From Floccularia luteovirens (Eukaryota; Basidiomycota; Agaricomycetes; Agaricales; Squamanitaceae): DNA of 64,000 nucleotides. The notes under the pieces were generated by a model. That model was not told the DNA's origin, made no database searches, and saw only the letters and a program-made list of their open reading frames with translations. Position 1 is the stretch's first letter; each line of letters opens with the position of its first letter. This document shows positions 46,401-58,144 of this stretch, piece after piece. The DNA lies in contig VSJF01000003.1 of the NCBI GenBank assembly GCA_009739215.1, positions 2,356,001 through 2,420,000 of the forward strand, in the 5' to 3' direction. Made by a program: the position numbers and the translations under genes.

Positions 46401-46839
46401 GGACTTTGGTTACTGGAACATCACTATCACCATATGCATATTGCCGATCGCTTGCATTTCTTGAGGTGAATTCATCGTAACTGGTCTCTATTTCCTTGGT
46501 GTCCTGACTACCATCACTCTGAATTTTCTCCCCGTGTTGGATGCTTGTGAGTTGTGGCCGCACAGGAAGTGGGTCGTATGGCCTGTCAGTGGGCGAAGCG
46601 GAATGAGGGGACCCGGAAGCAGGCTTGGGCATTTGCGGGGGGTATGCAAAAGGATTGGTAGATAAGGAGGGATGGAGGTGGGTTTGGGAGTTGGCTGATA
46701 ATGAAGCTGCATCAGCATGATCATAGTCAGAGTCTATACCCTCTCCAGGAGAAGTATTGTTATAAGGAGAACGATTTTGTCCACCCGTTCCGTCAGGTAC
46801 TGGCTGCCACTGGCGACCAGTAGAGTTGTCTCTGGACAT
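43403..46839 (-). CDS. EF-hand MscS-type mechanosensitive channel (Msy1/Msy2-like)
   Basis: Ion channel of the fungal MscS group, which in fission yeast acts at the ER/cortical ER in Ca homeostasis on osmotic shock. Seventeen minus-strand exons reconstruct ~833 aa: 46839-46414, 46352-46224, 46162-46108, 46047-46023, 45969-45880, 45821-45604, 45547-45322, 45265-45193, 45133-44963, 44901-44772, 44720-44672, 44617-44412, 44355-44326, 44268-44133, 44075-43725, 43651-43617, 43555-43403. The disordered N-terminus is followed by several TM segments (WIIYIIPLLAIIWIPGIL; WSVGLLWWSIWLTICW; LFSIFLSCVVLVVEKFAI). An EF-hand loop (DKDSNGDVSRDE) has all ligand positions. The MscS pore and beta domain are GLSWLVGGSLQEVLTSIIFL and HPFDVGDRVIISGETYTV. 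One base too many at 45084-45085 breaks the spliced frame between SFAKTNSEY and LTPVDISMYF. Confidence 0.88.
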
Positions 46840-47210
46840 CAAAGGATATTAATGTTTTTTATATTAGCTTTCTCGGTTCGCGCCCGTCTAAAATAGCTTT
46901 TTAACAAGCAGTCATATCATTATGAACAAGATACTTACATATCGAAGAAGCTGCAAACGAGTGGGAAGTTACGGATCACAAAAGAAGGTGTTGCGTGGTC
47001 AGGGAGGCTTAGGTTTGTAGAAGAACTGCAGAACCAGCTGTGGAAGCTAACTTGAACCTATGATAGTGGGAAATTTTTGATTGACTTGCTGACCTGTTAA
47101 ATATTAAAATTACCATATTTGGGTATGAAGCGGAAACAATAAATATTCCATCGTGAAAGAACCCTCAATTGCAATGCTTTGTGGAGCTGCGGCTAACACT
47201 TTTATTACTT
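46840..47210. other. intergenic region ALG2/MscS channel
   Basis: 370 bp between two minus-strand genes; presumed channel promoter. No further gene. Confidence 0.5.
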
Positions 47211-48922
47211 TTATTTCGCAGGAGCAATAAGCGGGCCCAAAAAATATGCTACCAGGAAGCCGAACAACATAACTAACCAAGGAGAAACCAACCCCCTCAC
47301 TTCACCCATCTCCACAGCCTCTAACAACGCACCCTCAAGACCACGGGCCATAGCATTCATTCCAAAAATATTCCTTGCCCGTTCCTTTGCCCGCTTACTC
47401 AAGGCCATTCGGTTTCCGGCGTCCATTGAAATGATTTCCGCAAGCGCATCCGCCCATAACGAAGGGTCGGGCTTTCTCAGCCAGCCCGTTCGTTCGTGAG
47501 AAGGTTGCTCCACAAGACTCTCTGTTGGACCTCCACTGTCACATGCAAGCACAGGTACACCGCAACCCATAGCCTCAACAGGGCCGATACCAAAATGTTC
47601 ATTAGCCGGGGTATAGAGTAGGGCTTTCGTGCAAGGATCCAGAAGCAGTTTCGTCCGTTGAGGTGTAGTAAAGTTGAGAAGGAAAAGTACGTCCGGATTT
47701 ATGACAGTTACATCCTTTGGAGGAAAATATTGGATTGTGGAAGATGAGGGGACTATTACATTATATGTTAGAGAGTTCTGTTTCACGAGTTGAATGAGCG
47801 AGTTGAGAGTTTGTATGTTGTCTTCAAGTCGAGGATCATATCCTCCTATGTCAGTTTGTTAATAAATTGATAACAAATTGTGAGACAACGACAGAGTACC
47901 TGCTAATTACCAGTCGAAGTTTCTGATCATCCACGAAGCTAGAGTATTTTGTCCCATACGTCGTGAATGATGTTATTGCAAGTGCAGCATTCTTCTTTTT
48001 CTCGAAACGGTTTAAAGAAAGGAGTGTCGGTCGAGATCTATCATCACATATCGAAATCGTTCAATATGTGAGAGATACTAAAACTCACGAAGACACCGCA
48101 ATCACATCTGGGTCAGAATTATCCACCTTGGTTGAGTACGCGGATATATTAATCCCGGGGTATACAACAACCGGCCGCTCAATGATAGAAGGGAAATAGG
48201 ATTTGAATACACCAGCAGTAAATCTGGAATTAACAAGAGTTACATCAGCCTGTCCTATATAAGATAGTTTAGCTGATTTGTTAGTGAACAGACATAATAC
48301 GCACTTGTTGTAGCTTCTTCAAGCCAATCCATAGGATAGCGGTACAAGCGTTTTAGCAAACTTCTTTCCTGATGAGCAACAGTGCCCTCAATAAACGCCC
48401 CACTAGCTAACAGCTTATCCGGGAAATGACAATAAAACACAACCCGAGTATGTCCCAACAATCGGAGAAACGGTAATGCAAGTCGACAATTGATCGACGA
48501 AGAATACATCATAGTCCTGCTTCTCTGACCAGAGAAGTTTTGATGTTAGGTGCAGTTGACGGAGATGTGCAAATAGGATGTGGAATTTTCCTTTGATTGA
48601 CCGAGGAAATGGCGGTATGATATAACGTACATTTAGACTTCCTGGGAGGTTTAACACGTCAGCAGTTTTTGATGGGTAATAATAATCATTCGTACCATCC
48701 TTTGTCTCTTCGAAACAGTGGTTACTGTCAAAGTGTGATGTGTAAATATCTACAGTATGGCCCAACCTTTGAAGTCCTAATGCCGCATCGACTACCAGGC
48801 GTTCAGCACCCCCTGTCATTTGTATTATAACTTGTGAAGAATATGATGAAAACTGTTTGCATACCTATGCCAAGGTCTGGATGGAGGAATGCGACTCGGA
48901 GAGGTTTACTTGTTCCTGACAT
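47211..48922 (-). CDS. ALG2: ALG2, alpha-1,3/1,6-mannosyltransferase of lipid-linked oligosaccharide synthesis
   Basis: Adds the second and third mannose to Man1GlcNAc2-PP-dolichol on the cytosolic face of the ER. Five minus-strand exons: 48922-48865, 48812-48305, 48254-48089, 48037-47900, 47845-47211; about 500 aa, close to the yeast length. GT4 features: [20 protein letters not shown] at the N-terminus, GHTRVVFYCHFPDKLLASG, LLSLNRFEKKKN, GGYDPRLEDN and the donor-binding TPANEHFGIGPVEAMGCGVPVLA. A hydrophobic C-terminal segment (PWLVMLFGFLVAYFLGPLI) matches the family's membrane association. Two single-base offsets, at 48475-48476 and 47905-47906, each one base too many, break the spliced frame in a gene expected to be essential. 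I therefore call it a gene with probable sequence errors rather than a pseudogene. Confidence 0.88.
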
Positions 48923-51900
48923 GTTGGGACTGAATCATATAAAACTCTTCAACGCCCACGCGACGTGTCGTGCAGCGCAATCAAAATGTGGTCACGGCAC
49001 AAATCCGGAAACTAGCGGCCCGGTGATATTTATGCATTTACCACAACGAACCGGAGAACAAACCACCCTCAAAGTAGACATCGAACATTGAAATATTGTA
49101 CCTGTTGTCTGTTGCAAAAAGTGTCAATTCATGGCATAATACATGTGCGTTTCGGGCTTCTCAGCGCAGCAAGGAAGGCCGATTATCCTTGGTAGTCCTT
49201 GACGACATTCTGACATTCCGAGAACTCCAATTGGACGAACTAGCAATCATATGCGGATATAAAACTGATTCCTAAAGCTTCGTATTGATATTTCACACTG
49301 GCAAATCGTAAAAGCGCCCAAATCACAACCGTAGGAGCCAGTTTGGCTGGGTTAAAGCATATTTGGGGATATGCGGTAAAACGCAATCCCAGCCGTTCAT
49401 CACTATAGACGCATTGACAGTGAGAGTGATGATATGCATTGAAACAAAGAACTGTCTATCATATCAATTCACAACTATAGGCCACGAATTATATTTGAAT
49501 AATAATATTGGTGTTTTCATCTATGTTTATATTTCATCCTCCGTGATTTCACGTCTTTCCGGTCTTCCACGATTTCACAAGAACAAGTGTCAGCCAGATT
49601 ATTTAAAGCCGCTAACGGCTATCCGTGTGCATCGTTCTCGGACATAAAACATTAGCGAAAGCTTCTATAGTAACGCAGTCCAAACCAACCACAGGTCCAC
49701 AGCCCACTTCATTAAATGTATTTCCGTGTACGGTGCTCAGCGTAGATAAACAGCAAAAATACCTCAACGCCACTCGATGTAGCCGTCACTGCCTCTCCAG
49801 CTCACAATTAGATCGTTACGCCCACGATGTAACTGAAAGTTGAAACGCGAAACTACACGATTGTACCTAAGGGCAAAATCAAAGGCGCATGTTTGTATAC
49901 GTTGCTTGTCCAATAGGAAAATCCGCGCACTGAGTAGGAAGTTGAGAAGATGAAGCAAACTTCGGGAATATCAAGGGGATACCAAGGAGAGAGAAGTATA
50001 AGGAGAGAAAAGTCTAAAGAAGGAGAGGTCTAAGGAAAGTCTAAGGAGAACTAAAAACGTTGTATGCAAGCACATAAAAAAACGTCCAGAAGATCTAGTC
50101 GTACGTGATATTGGGGTGCCGGGGGCGGACGGTCTTGCATCAAAGCCTATGCATCATGATGGACAGATTGTGATGGCGCAAGAAGCCCCCGAGAGTTTCC
50201 ATCATTAGTTTTGAAGTTCTTGCATGTTCAATGAACAGATGTTTACAGAAGGTCACAACAAACTGATCGAAACTCGTGGAAAAGTTCGATTAGAAATTAT
50301 CCGGGTCAGTCCCAACTAGCTCGGAGTTATTTTTGGAATTTTTGTTGTTTTTTTTTCCTTCATTCTCATGACCACACAACTCATGCCCTGTGTCATGTCG
50401 TACGTGATTTTTAAACATTCATCACATCATTCCTTTGGAGTAAATCATTCACAACTAACGGCATCCATAAATTAGGTTTACATACATCAATAAAAATCGA
50501 ACGAACCGCAAAACTTTAATTTCCCCATCCTATTCAATATACTCAATTCTACCTTATGCTAACAGCGCTTTGGTTTTTAGTTATTCCGTCCAAGCGCGGA
50601 TATCATGTGTAAATTTCTGAGCGATGTTTTAAAATTTTATCAATGAGCCATATACGCATCCTAGCTACCCGCCCCGTTCCATCCCGTGGAGCCCTCGTCA
50701 CGTGGTTCCATTTATTATTTTTATTTTTCTCCAGTGTTTTTTTTTTGACTGATTTATTTAGAAAAATGAGATTGATCAGTTCATTTCAAGGGCCCAAGGG
50801 AGAGGAGATGAAAGGGGTATCGTCTTTTTTTGCTGTTTTAACAGGATGCTCGCTTCCTAATCATACATGTTCTTTGTGATCGTACAAATCTGCTGTGCAG
50901 ATCATAAATAGGCTGTGAAATTGCTGAAGCTCCAGATAGGGCGAAAAAAATCAACGTTCTAATTTCTGATGCTCGTTTATCAAGTCATGATTGATATATT
51001 GATATACAAGTTCTAAAGACAAATTACAAATCTAAGAAGTGGAGAATAATAATAAAAAAACCGAACCTTCCAGTGATATTCATGCACAGACCACCCTTGG
51101 ATTGCTTCACCCAACTAATTCTAACCTCCGCAGTCAATTACGAGTGTAATTCGAGGGTGGTGAGATAAAAAGTCCTTATATTGATCAATTAACAAAAGCA
51201 GAAGCCTCAAGGCTCTAGCGAAGATCGAACTGAAACTCACCAACACATGAACCGGTTCCTCCTTCGAGAGCGGCGAGTGCTACAACAGGAATAGTAAGGA
51301 ATGAGCAGCACAAACTGAAAAGAAGTTTTATATCTGTGCCGAAGAGAAGTGATCATGATCAACAGCAACGTGAAAATGGTGTTAGCATCTCTTAGCAATT
51401 CTTGGTCAATATCACCTACTGCATACCAAGTCGAACAAGCCATCTCTCCCCATGGCCAAGAGCAGACTAAAATTTATTTTATTCAGTTCCAAATATCGGG
51501 AAAAAAAAACATCAAAGCATCATTCAAATAGCCAAGCGTAATTCAAAACCGGTAAACTACGTAATTGAACGGTATATATCTCACAAAGAACATAACAGAA
51601 AATTTGAAGTGATCATCAAATTCTTAAGTACAATATCATCGTTAACCGAAGAAGATTGTCTTTTCGTGTCCGTGAAAGAACATCAACAACAGCATGAAAA
51701 ACATGAACATGAAGCGAAAAAAATAACGAGAAAAAAAAGTAAAGAATGGTATTAACTGTGTGACTGACAAAAAACAAATGTCAAAACGTCAGTATACGTA
51801 TGTACTCTAAATCAAACGAAAAACAAGGAATCTCTTTGAGTTTTGTGAGTATGCCCCGCTCGCGCATGCTAGTCGGTCTAGGATTGGGTTAGATTGTAGT

Positions 51901-52008
51901 GAGTTCCGTGATATGGGTCGGGTGTAATTTATCTATTCTTTATATGGACATATATGAACAATGTGGTTTGTGCGGTGAGATATGGAGGGCAAGGGAAGGG
52001 GATGTCAT
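48923..52008. other. gene-poor 3.1-kb interval
   Basis: Between the divergent side of ALG2 and the 3' end of PMA1. No supported gene. Contains a purine-rich repeat tract at 49976-50055 and AT-rich DNA at 50330-51100. Confidence 0.45.
49976..50055 (+). repeat. purine-rich degenerate tandem repeat
   Basis: Repeated variants of AGTCTAAGGAGA (e.g. AAGTATAAGGAGAGAAA, AAGTCTAAAGAAGGAG, GGTCTAAGGAA) in about 80 bp, almost free of C on this strand. Likely a decaying minisatellite. Confidence 0.6.
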
Positions 52009-55000
52009 TTAAGCAGCAGGCGCTGGGACGCTTCCAGTACGACTGGGGTTACGTGCAAGTGTCTGACCAACGCGTTGCGCTTGGATACTGCTGAATCTTT
52101 GAAGCTCCTCTGGCTTAACCGAAATCTTCCCACCAAATCCAACTTTACGAGCAGCACGCTTAATGAATGATACACGATTGGAGTAGAGCGATTCGTGGAT
52201 CGACGCGGCGCGTGACTGTGTGCGTGTCATTGGTACACCGTGTACTGCTTCTTTGTGAATCTTGCGTTCACGACGTTCGCGGAGACTTTTCACGACAGTT
52301 GCTTTCATTGCAAATTTGATCCAGTCGAGAGGGATGAACCAGACAATGTTCTAGAAGAATTCAGTTTTCGGAAGAGTGTTTTGCTGTTTTGAAATCACAT
52401 ACCCAAACCCAAACAATTCCGATCCATCCAGCAGAAATAGAGTGAATTTGTGTGAAGCCCCAGTCACCGTAAGCGGCGATAATTGATGATACAAGCTGGG
52501 CAATGGCAAAGGCACCCAGGAGAGCGAATGACGGACGTTCCATGAAGAAGAATCCATGTGAACGGGTAACAAAAATGAGGGCTTGTGATATAATGGCTAC
52601 TTGGAGATAAATAATCATGTGCAACTGAGGATCGTTTGCTTGAACTGGGCTTGATTCAAGCGTAACACCGAATTTCCTCTGGAAGAAAGTTGTTTCCATA
52701 ATTGTGCAAACGAGAGCAACACTTATTTCAACTTTGTTAGTATAGTTTCTCCATGTAAAAAGGTATGACTCACGTTGATCCTGTCAGGTATAGACCATAT
52801 GCAATGGCGAAAGAGAAAATTTCTGCTAAATCCCAACTATCTGGTCTCATTGAAGGAAGGACACGATCGACAGAGAGAGTCATGATAGTACCATCATTAA
52901 GAAGGGCGATAATCAGAATCATGAAAGGAGGGAAGTCGAATTTGTATGCGAAACATAAGACAGCGAAGCAAACAACAATACGAATGGTCACAGCGCAGGC
53001 GTAAATCGAATAGTTCCTCATACGCTGGAAAATAACACGAGATTGGCGAATAGCAACGACGATGGTGGAAAGACCAGGTTCAGTGAGCACAATGTCAGCT
53101 GCACCACGAGCGGCATCTGTAGCACCCTCAACAGCAATACCGACATTGGCACGAGAAAGAGCGGGCGCGTCATTGGCACCATCACCAGTCATTGCACACA
53201 GATGGCCTAGACCTTGTAAGCGCTTAACGATCTCATATTTGTGTTCAGGGAAAACACCCGCAAATCCATCTGCATCCATAATCATTTCATCCAGGTTAGC
53301 GTGCTTGCCGCCGGGAGCGGGTCCATCCTTGAGAACCTTGGCAGGGTACATGTGGTCTCCGAGGCCCAAGCGACGGCCAGTTTCCTTGGCAATTGCAAGT
53401 TGGTCACCAGTTACCATCTTAACTTTAACACCGAGTGCAACTGCATCGTCAATGGTCTTTTTGGTGTCGTCACGTGGGGGATCAAAGATGGCAAGGAGAC
53501 CAATGAGCTCGAATCCTTCACCTTCAGCCTCGAAATCGTCGCCTTCAACTTCTTCATATGCAACAGCGAGTGCACGAAGACCACGGGTAGCGTATTCTTC
53601 GACATCTTTCTCGAGCTGGTTTTCTTGTTCCTCTGTCTTGTTACGTGTGCACAGTTCGATAATGACACCAGTCATACCCTTGGTGACGCGCTTGAGTTTT
53701 CCTGATGATTCTTCCCTATATGTAATCTCTGTGCGTTTGTCGACTGGGTTGAATGGTTTGAAGTCGAGGAGTTTGATACCAGCACGTGCACGGCTTATAT
53801 CTCCGAGTGCTTGGACTACACATGTATCGATGGCATCCTGGTTCTCGGTACGGGATGCATATGCGGCAAGGAGAATAACGTCATCAGCAGAGAAAGGTCC
53901 GTATGTCTTGATGGTGTTACGATCGATTGTGAGTTTGTTGGTGGTAAGTGTTCCGGTTTTATCCGAACAGAGGATAGTGACACCAGCAAGTTCTTCAATG
54001 GCGGTAATACGGGTGACGATGGCTTTGTATTTCGCCAGCTGCTGAGCACCAACGGCGAGAGTGACTGACAAGACAGTAGGCATGGCAATTGGAATACCAC
54101 CGATCAGTAAGACCAGGATATTATCGAGGCCACGACGATACTTGTAGCGGAAGCCAGCATAAAGGACGAAGATCTCTGCAAGAACGAAAGTACCAATTGT
54201 AACGAGACAGAATGACCCAATTTGGGCAAGAATTTTCTGCAAATGACCAGTTGTGTCATCATCCTGACCGACAAGGGATGCGGCACGACCAAAGAAAGTA
54301 TTGGGTCCGGTAGAGATAACCACACCTTCTGCCTCACCCTGCTTGCAAGTAGAACCCCTGAAATACAAATATAAGCGCTGAATGGCTGTGCTTGAGGGTG
54401 CAAATGACTTACGAGAAACATTGATCACCCGTTTTCTTGGATTGGGGAAGGGACTCTCCTGTAAGGGCAGCTTGATCGATAGACACATTGATAGCTTCTG
54501 AGAGACGACAATCCGCTGGCACAATGTCACCAATCTTGAATGAAATCATGTCACCGGGTACCAAGTCGGCGGAGTCGATTTCTGACCATTGACCACCGCG
54601 CTTAACCTTTGCTTTGGGGGCGAGGGAGTCCATAAGAGCCTTGACTGCGTTTCCGGCGTTACGTTCCTCGTAGAAACCGATAGCTGAGTTGACGAAAAGA
54701 AGGAGGACGATACCGACAAAATCAGGCCAGTCCGGTGGTTTGCCTTGACCATTTGAGAGGAGCGATAGCGACAAGTGCAGCAGCCTCCATCACCCATGAT
54801 AGGGGATTCCACATGAAACTCAGGAACTGTGTACATTCCAAAGTTCAACATGCGTCAGAGCGGATTAAACGTGAGAAATTACCTGGAGGAAGGCGTTTTG
54901 TTCCTCGGCCTCAAGCTTGTTGGGACCAAACAGGTCAAGGCGACGAAGAGCTTCCTCTGGACTGAGACCGTTCTCGTCACATTGGAGGAGCTTGAAGACA

Positions 55001-55328
55001 TCTTCGATGACAATGGTCTCTAGGTCAACCTTTTCCTTGTCATAGAGATCCTCTGCCTTCAGTTCAATCTGTCCGAATGGAAGGTTAGGCAAAGCTCCAA
55101 CGCATCAGTATATAGAAATTAGTACGCACGGTTGACATGTCGACATTAGCGTCTGTAGATGAAGCACGTTTGAGTTGAAAATTGGAGAAAAAAAAGAAAA
55201 TACAGACGTGTTGGCTTTTCTTCTTCATGGCCGAAATCCTTGTACTCTCTCTTTCTCTTTTCTGGAGGGTTTGATTCTACAGGGGTAGAAGCCTGAGGAC
55301 CAGGCTCTTTTTCGACGTTAGTGCTCAT
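52009..55328 (-). CDS. PMA1: plasma-membrane proton-pumping P-type ATPase
   Basis: P3A H+-ATPase generating the plasma-membrane proton gradient. Seven minus-strand exons: 55328-55208, 55152-55130, 55068-54883, 54826-54413, 54357-52774, 52721-52403, 52350-52009; about 995 aa. Key motifs: PADCRLSEA and [11 protein letters not shown] (actuator TGES), [19 protein letters not shown] (M4), [15 protein letters not shown] (phosphorylated Asp), [46 protein letters not shown] and [20 protein letters not shown]. The C-terminal autoinhibitory tail contains [20 protein letters not shown], where glucose-dependent phosphorylation acts in yeast. The second exon is only 23 nt. One extra base at 54759-54760 (GG on this strand) breaks the frame between VAIA and [11 protein letters not shown], in the second TM segment region. 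Everything else is intact, so this is presumably a working gene. Confidence 0.93.
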
Positions 55329-55374
55329 AGCTCAGGACAAGAATAAAAGCCCAATGGGGGCGAAATGGTGAGCA

Positions 55375-55456
55375 GGGGCGGAGGAGGAGGAGAGGAGAGA
55401 GTAGTGAGAATGACGATGGAAGAAGAGAAAGAAGTGCGAGGAGGACGAAGAGTAGA
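55375..55456 (-). promoter_or_regulatory. pyrimidine-rich leader/start region of PMA1
   Basis: On the minus strand this stretch is a long CT-rich tract (rich in CTCCTC and TTCTTC) 47-128 bp upstream of the PMA1 ATG. CT-rich tracts near the transcription start are typical of strongly expressed filamentous-fungal genes. Confidence 0.55.
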
Positions 55457-56186
55457 GTTTGGGTCGATAATAATACGTTTGGACGAGATCACATGGAGAT
55501 ATCCCGTTGACCGGTTCCTTGGTTTGATCTGATTCTTATCGCAGATTTTCTGTGGTTCGTTTGATTTGGCTCGCTTGGTCCGGTGGAGTTAGAACGTGTT
55601 CTGCTATGTCCGTCTCCTTTGTCCCTATTTGCACAAGACGCTGTCGGCATCTCCTTGCCGATCGGTGCGGACGCTGTCCGAAGAGCTGCCTGCAAGCCAT
55701 AAAGCCATCCTACTCATCAGCGAACACCGCGGCTGCTGAGGGTTGCTGCACATATGCTGCGCTTCCAAAGCCCGCGTTAAACGCGCAACATACAGGATTG
55801 CGATTCCAAATATTCAGGTCGGTTGCTCTTTAGCCGGCCCGACAAATATATATGTATGATGTCGCCAATCGCAACAAATTTTTTAAATTACAGATTTTGT
55901 TGTCATCCACAAGCAAATTGGGATCAGGGATACAGGCATTAACATCGCTGTCTGACCAGAGTCTCGCTTCCGTCGAGTCTCATCATTGTTGTATCTTCAC
56001 CCTCATAAGCTTGGATGTGCTTGTGGTTCTATTCTATTAAAGATTTTCCTGAGCCTCATTTAAACTCAGAGCCGACACAACCCACCGCACCACGCTTCTT
56101 TTTTTTGTGTTTCCACCACCTTGTACAGCGTGGATAAGCCAATAGTTATTTGCAAATTGAGGTCCAAGTCCAATATTCTGTAAAAT
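55457..56186. other. shared upstream region of PMA1 and the CCCH gene
   Basis: Divergent promoter interval. No supported gene; the ORFs at 55489-55833 are mirror images without motif. Confidence 0.5.
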
Positions 56187-58144
56187 ATGAAAATTAGAAG
56201 ATGTGGTGTAAGTCCGCAATTGCCAATCCTATCAATTCTATTACTTTCCCCAGCGCTCATCCTAAGCGCCTTTTTTGTTTTTGGTTTTGCCTTCTTAGTA
56301 CTTCGATAGCGATGGGAACCCTCGAGCTGGTGGATGTTTCCGAGGCGCAAGTACCTGTCGTTTTGCACACCCAGAAGAAATTGATTGGGACACGGCCACC
56401 CCAACACCACTCCCGCGCAATCCCAAACCTCGTTACACATCACCTCAACACAGAGACTCAGTATCCTCATCATACAAGGCTCTTTCACGTTCACGCTCGC
56501 CCCCATCACGTCACGACCGGCTAGCCGGTTTCTCGTCGTTAACGCCCAGAAGCGAAGGATCAAACAACATCCGCAGAATGAGTGTTGACAGTCTAAAAAT
56601 TCAACCTTCTACATCTAGGCTAGGCACCAATAATTCGCATGATTACATGCAAGTCGATTCAACACTGTCACCACCCTCAGTTAGTACTTTGTCTCCAACA
56701 ACTAATCCACCAAAACACCCTTCTTTGTTGGCCAGAATATCAGATCCAATAATACATCAACAAACCCTCGATAATGATGTACCAATGGATCCTCAACCAC
56801 CCCCACCCCCTCCTCCTGATGATCAACGTCCACAACCACCGCTTCCGTTACCCCAACTATCAATCGACCCCGAGATGGTGAAAAGATCTATATCAGTGCC
56901 AGAACTTTCGGAGGAAGAGAAGCACAAGATATGGACGGAAAGAATCAAGTACGCATAAATTCTTCTGATTTCAAGCCTTCCCTTGATTAACAACCCTCAA
57001 AAACTTTTAATAGACTGATAGCAGAATCTATACAAGCTCACGACAAAGTTGAAGAATCGGAAAAGAACGTTGAACAAATATATCGCCTCATGCATACACA
57101 GCAGTTTTACAACTTCGACGATGATGTAAAGAAGCGCCTCACGGATCAGCAAGTAGAGTTGGAACTTCGTCGCGCAGCAAATGAAAAGGCTTTAGCTGAC
57201 AAAGTCAACGCTCTTTCAAGCGTGAATGGTGGCTGGCCCCTTTTCTCAACTGTCGAAATGGACGAGGCCCGGGTGAAGCTGAGCGATATGTATGAGGAGG
57301 TGGTGACAAAAGTCTCGGAACTCCAAGTGACCGCTGTGGAGATGCGCGATGTTATTAACGATGTTCACGAAACCACGTCTAAAGACACTGACGATGTTGC
57401 AAAAGGCGCCGATATTTTGAATTACGAAGTAGAGGCAGTGGCTGAGCAGCTGCTGGAGTTGGAAGAAACCTTCTCTGCACTCTCGAATAGCTTACAACAA
57501 CATAAAGATTACATCAATGATCAAGTTGACGCGGTGCTTGACCAAGTACCTGAACAAACACGCATGACCCTTGAAGCTGCTTTCGCTGAACGTGACGAAC
57601 AGGGCTTACTGCATGATGTTGAGGCGAATATCAACACGACCGGTGACCAACTCGAGGAGCTTGCAAAGGAGATCAGCGAGATTTGCCAATTTACTGATAC
57701 TATGGAGTTGAATAGGAGTAACGCCGATCTGAGGCAACGAGTAGAGAGCGTTTGTGTTTCTATACTTCAGACAACTGATTAAGTGCTAACGCTCTCATCT
57801 TCCGTCAGTTACAAAAAACCCTGGAGGAGCATGTAACTATCCAAGAAGAAGATAGAAGAACAATACAGACACTAGAAGCTGCGCTCAATGCACATATCTC
57901 TCGGACATTGCCACCTGCAATCGTTGCACCTATTCCTGATACAAGATATATCCTGGACGCTCTTCAGGAACCTCTACTTGAGATGTACCGCAACACTATC
58001 CAATCGGTTGTCGAAGAATTTAGGCAAAATATCGAGGAGAAGTTGAAAGCACAGAATATGGAGATTTATGCTACACTGTGGGATAATTTAGAGCTGACGC
58101 GTGCTTTTGTAGATAAATTATGGAACAAAGTTGACGGTGGATAA
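56187..58144 (+). CDS. CCCH zinc-finger protein with long coiled coil
   Basis: Four exons: 56187-56207, 56299-56948, 57014-57740, 57809-58144; 577 aa. The first exon encodes only seven residues and the first zinc ligand; joined to exon 2 it gives a CCCH finger at residues 6-31, C-x13-C-x6-C-x3-H (GGCFRGASTCRFAHPEE). A disordered Ser/Pro region (residues 35-190, including a seven-Pro run) follows. The rest is a predicted coiled coil (KLIAESIQAHDKVEESEKN; LQKTLEEHVTIQEEDRRTIQ). CCCH fingers of this spacing usually bind RNA or act in nuclear export and mRNA metabolism; the partner here is unknown. The alternative start at 56578 would lose the finger, but the preceding frame is open and its codons look coding, so I prefer 56187. 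Confidence 0.8.

Noticed and set aside
53062..54045. 327-codon plus-strand ORF opposite PMA1
   Set aside because: It is the antisense shadow of the biased codon use in the PMA1 exon.
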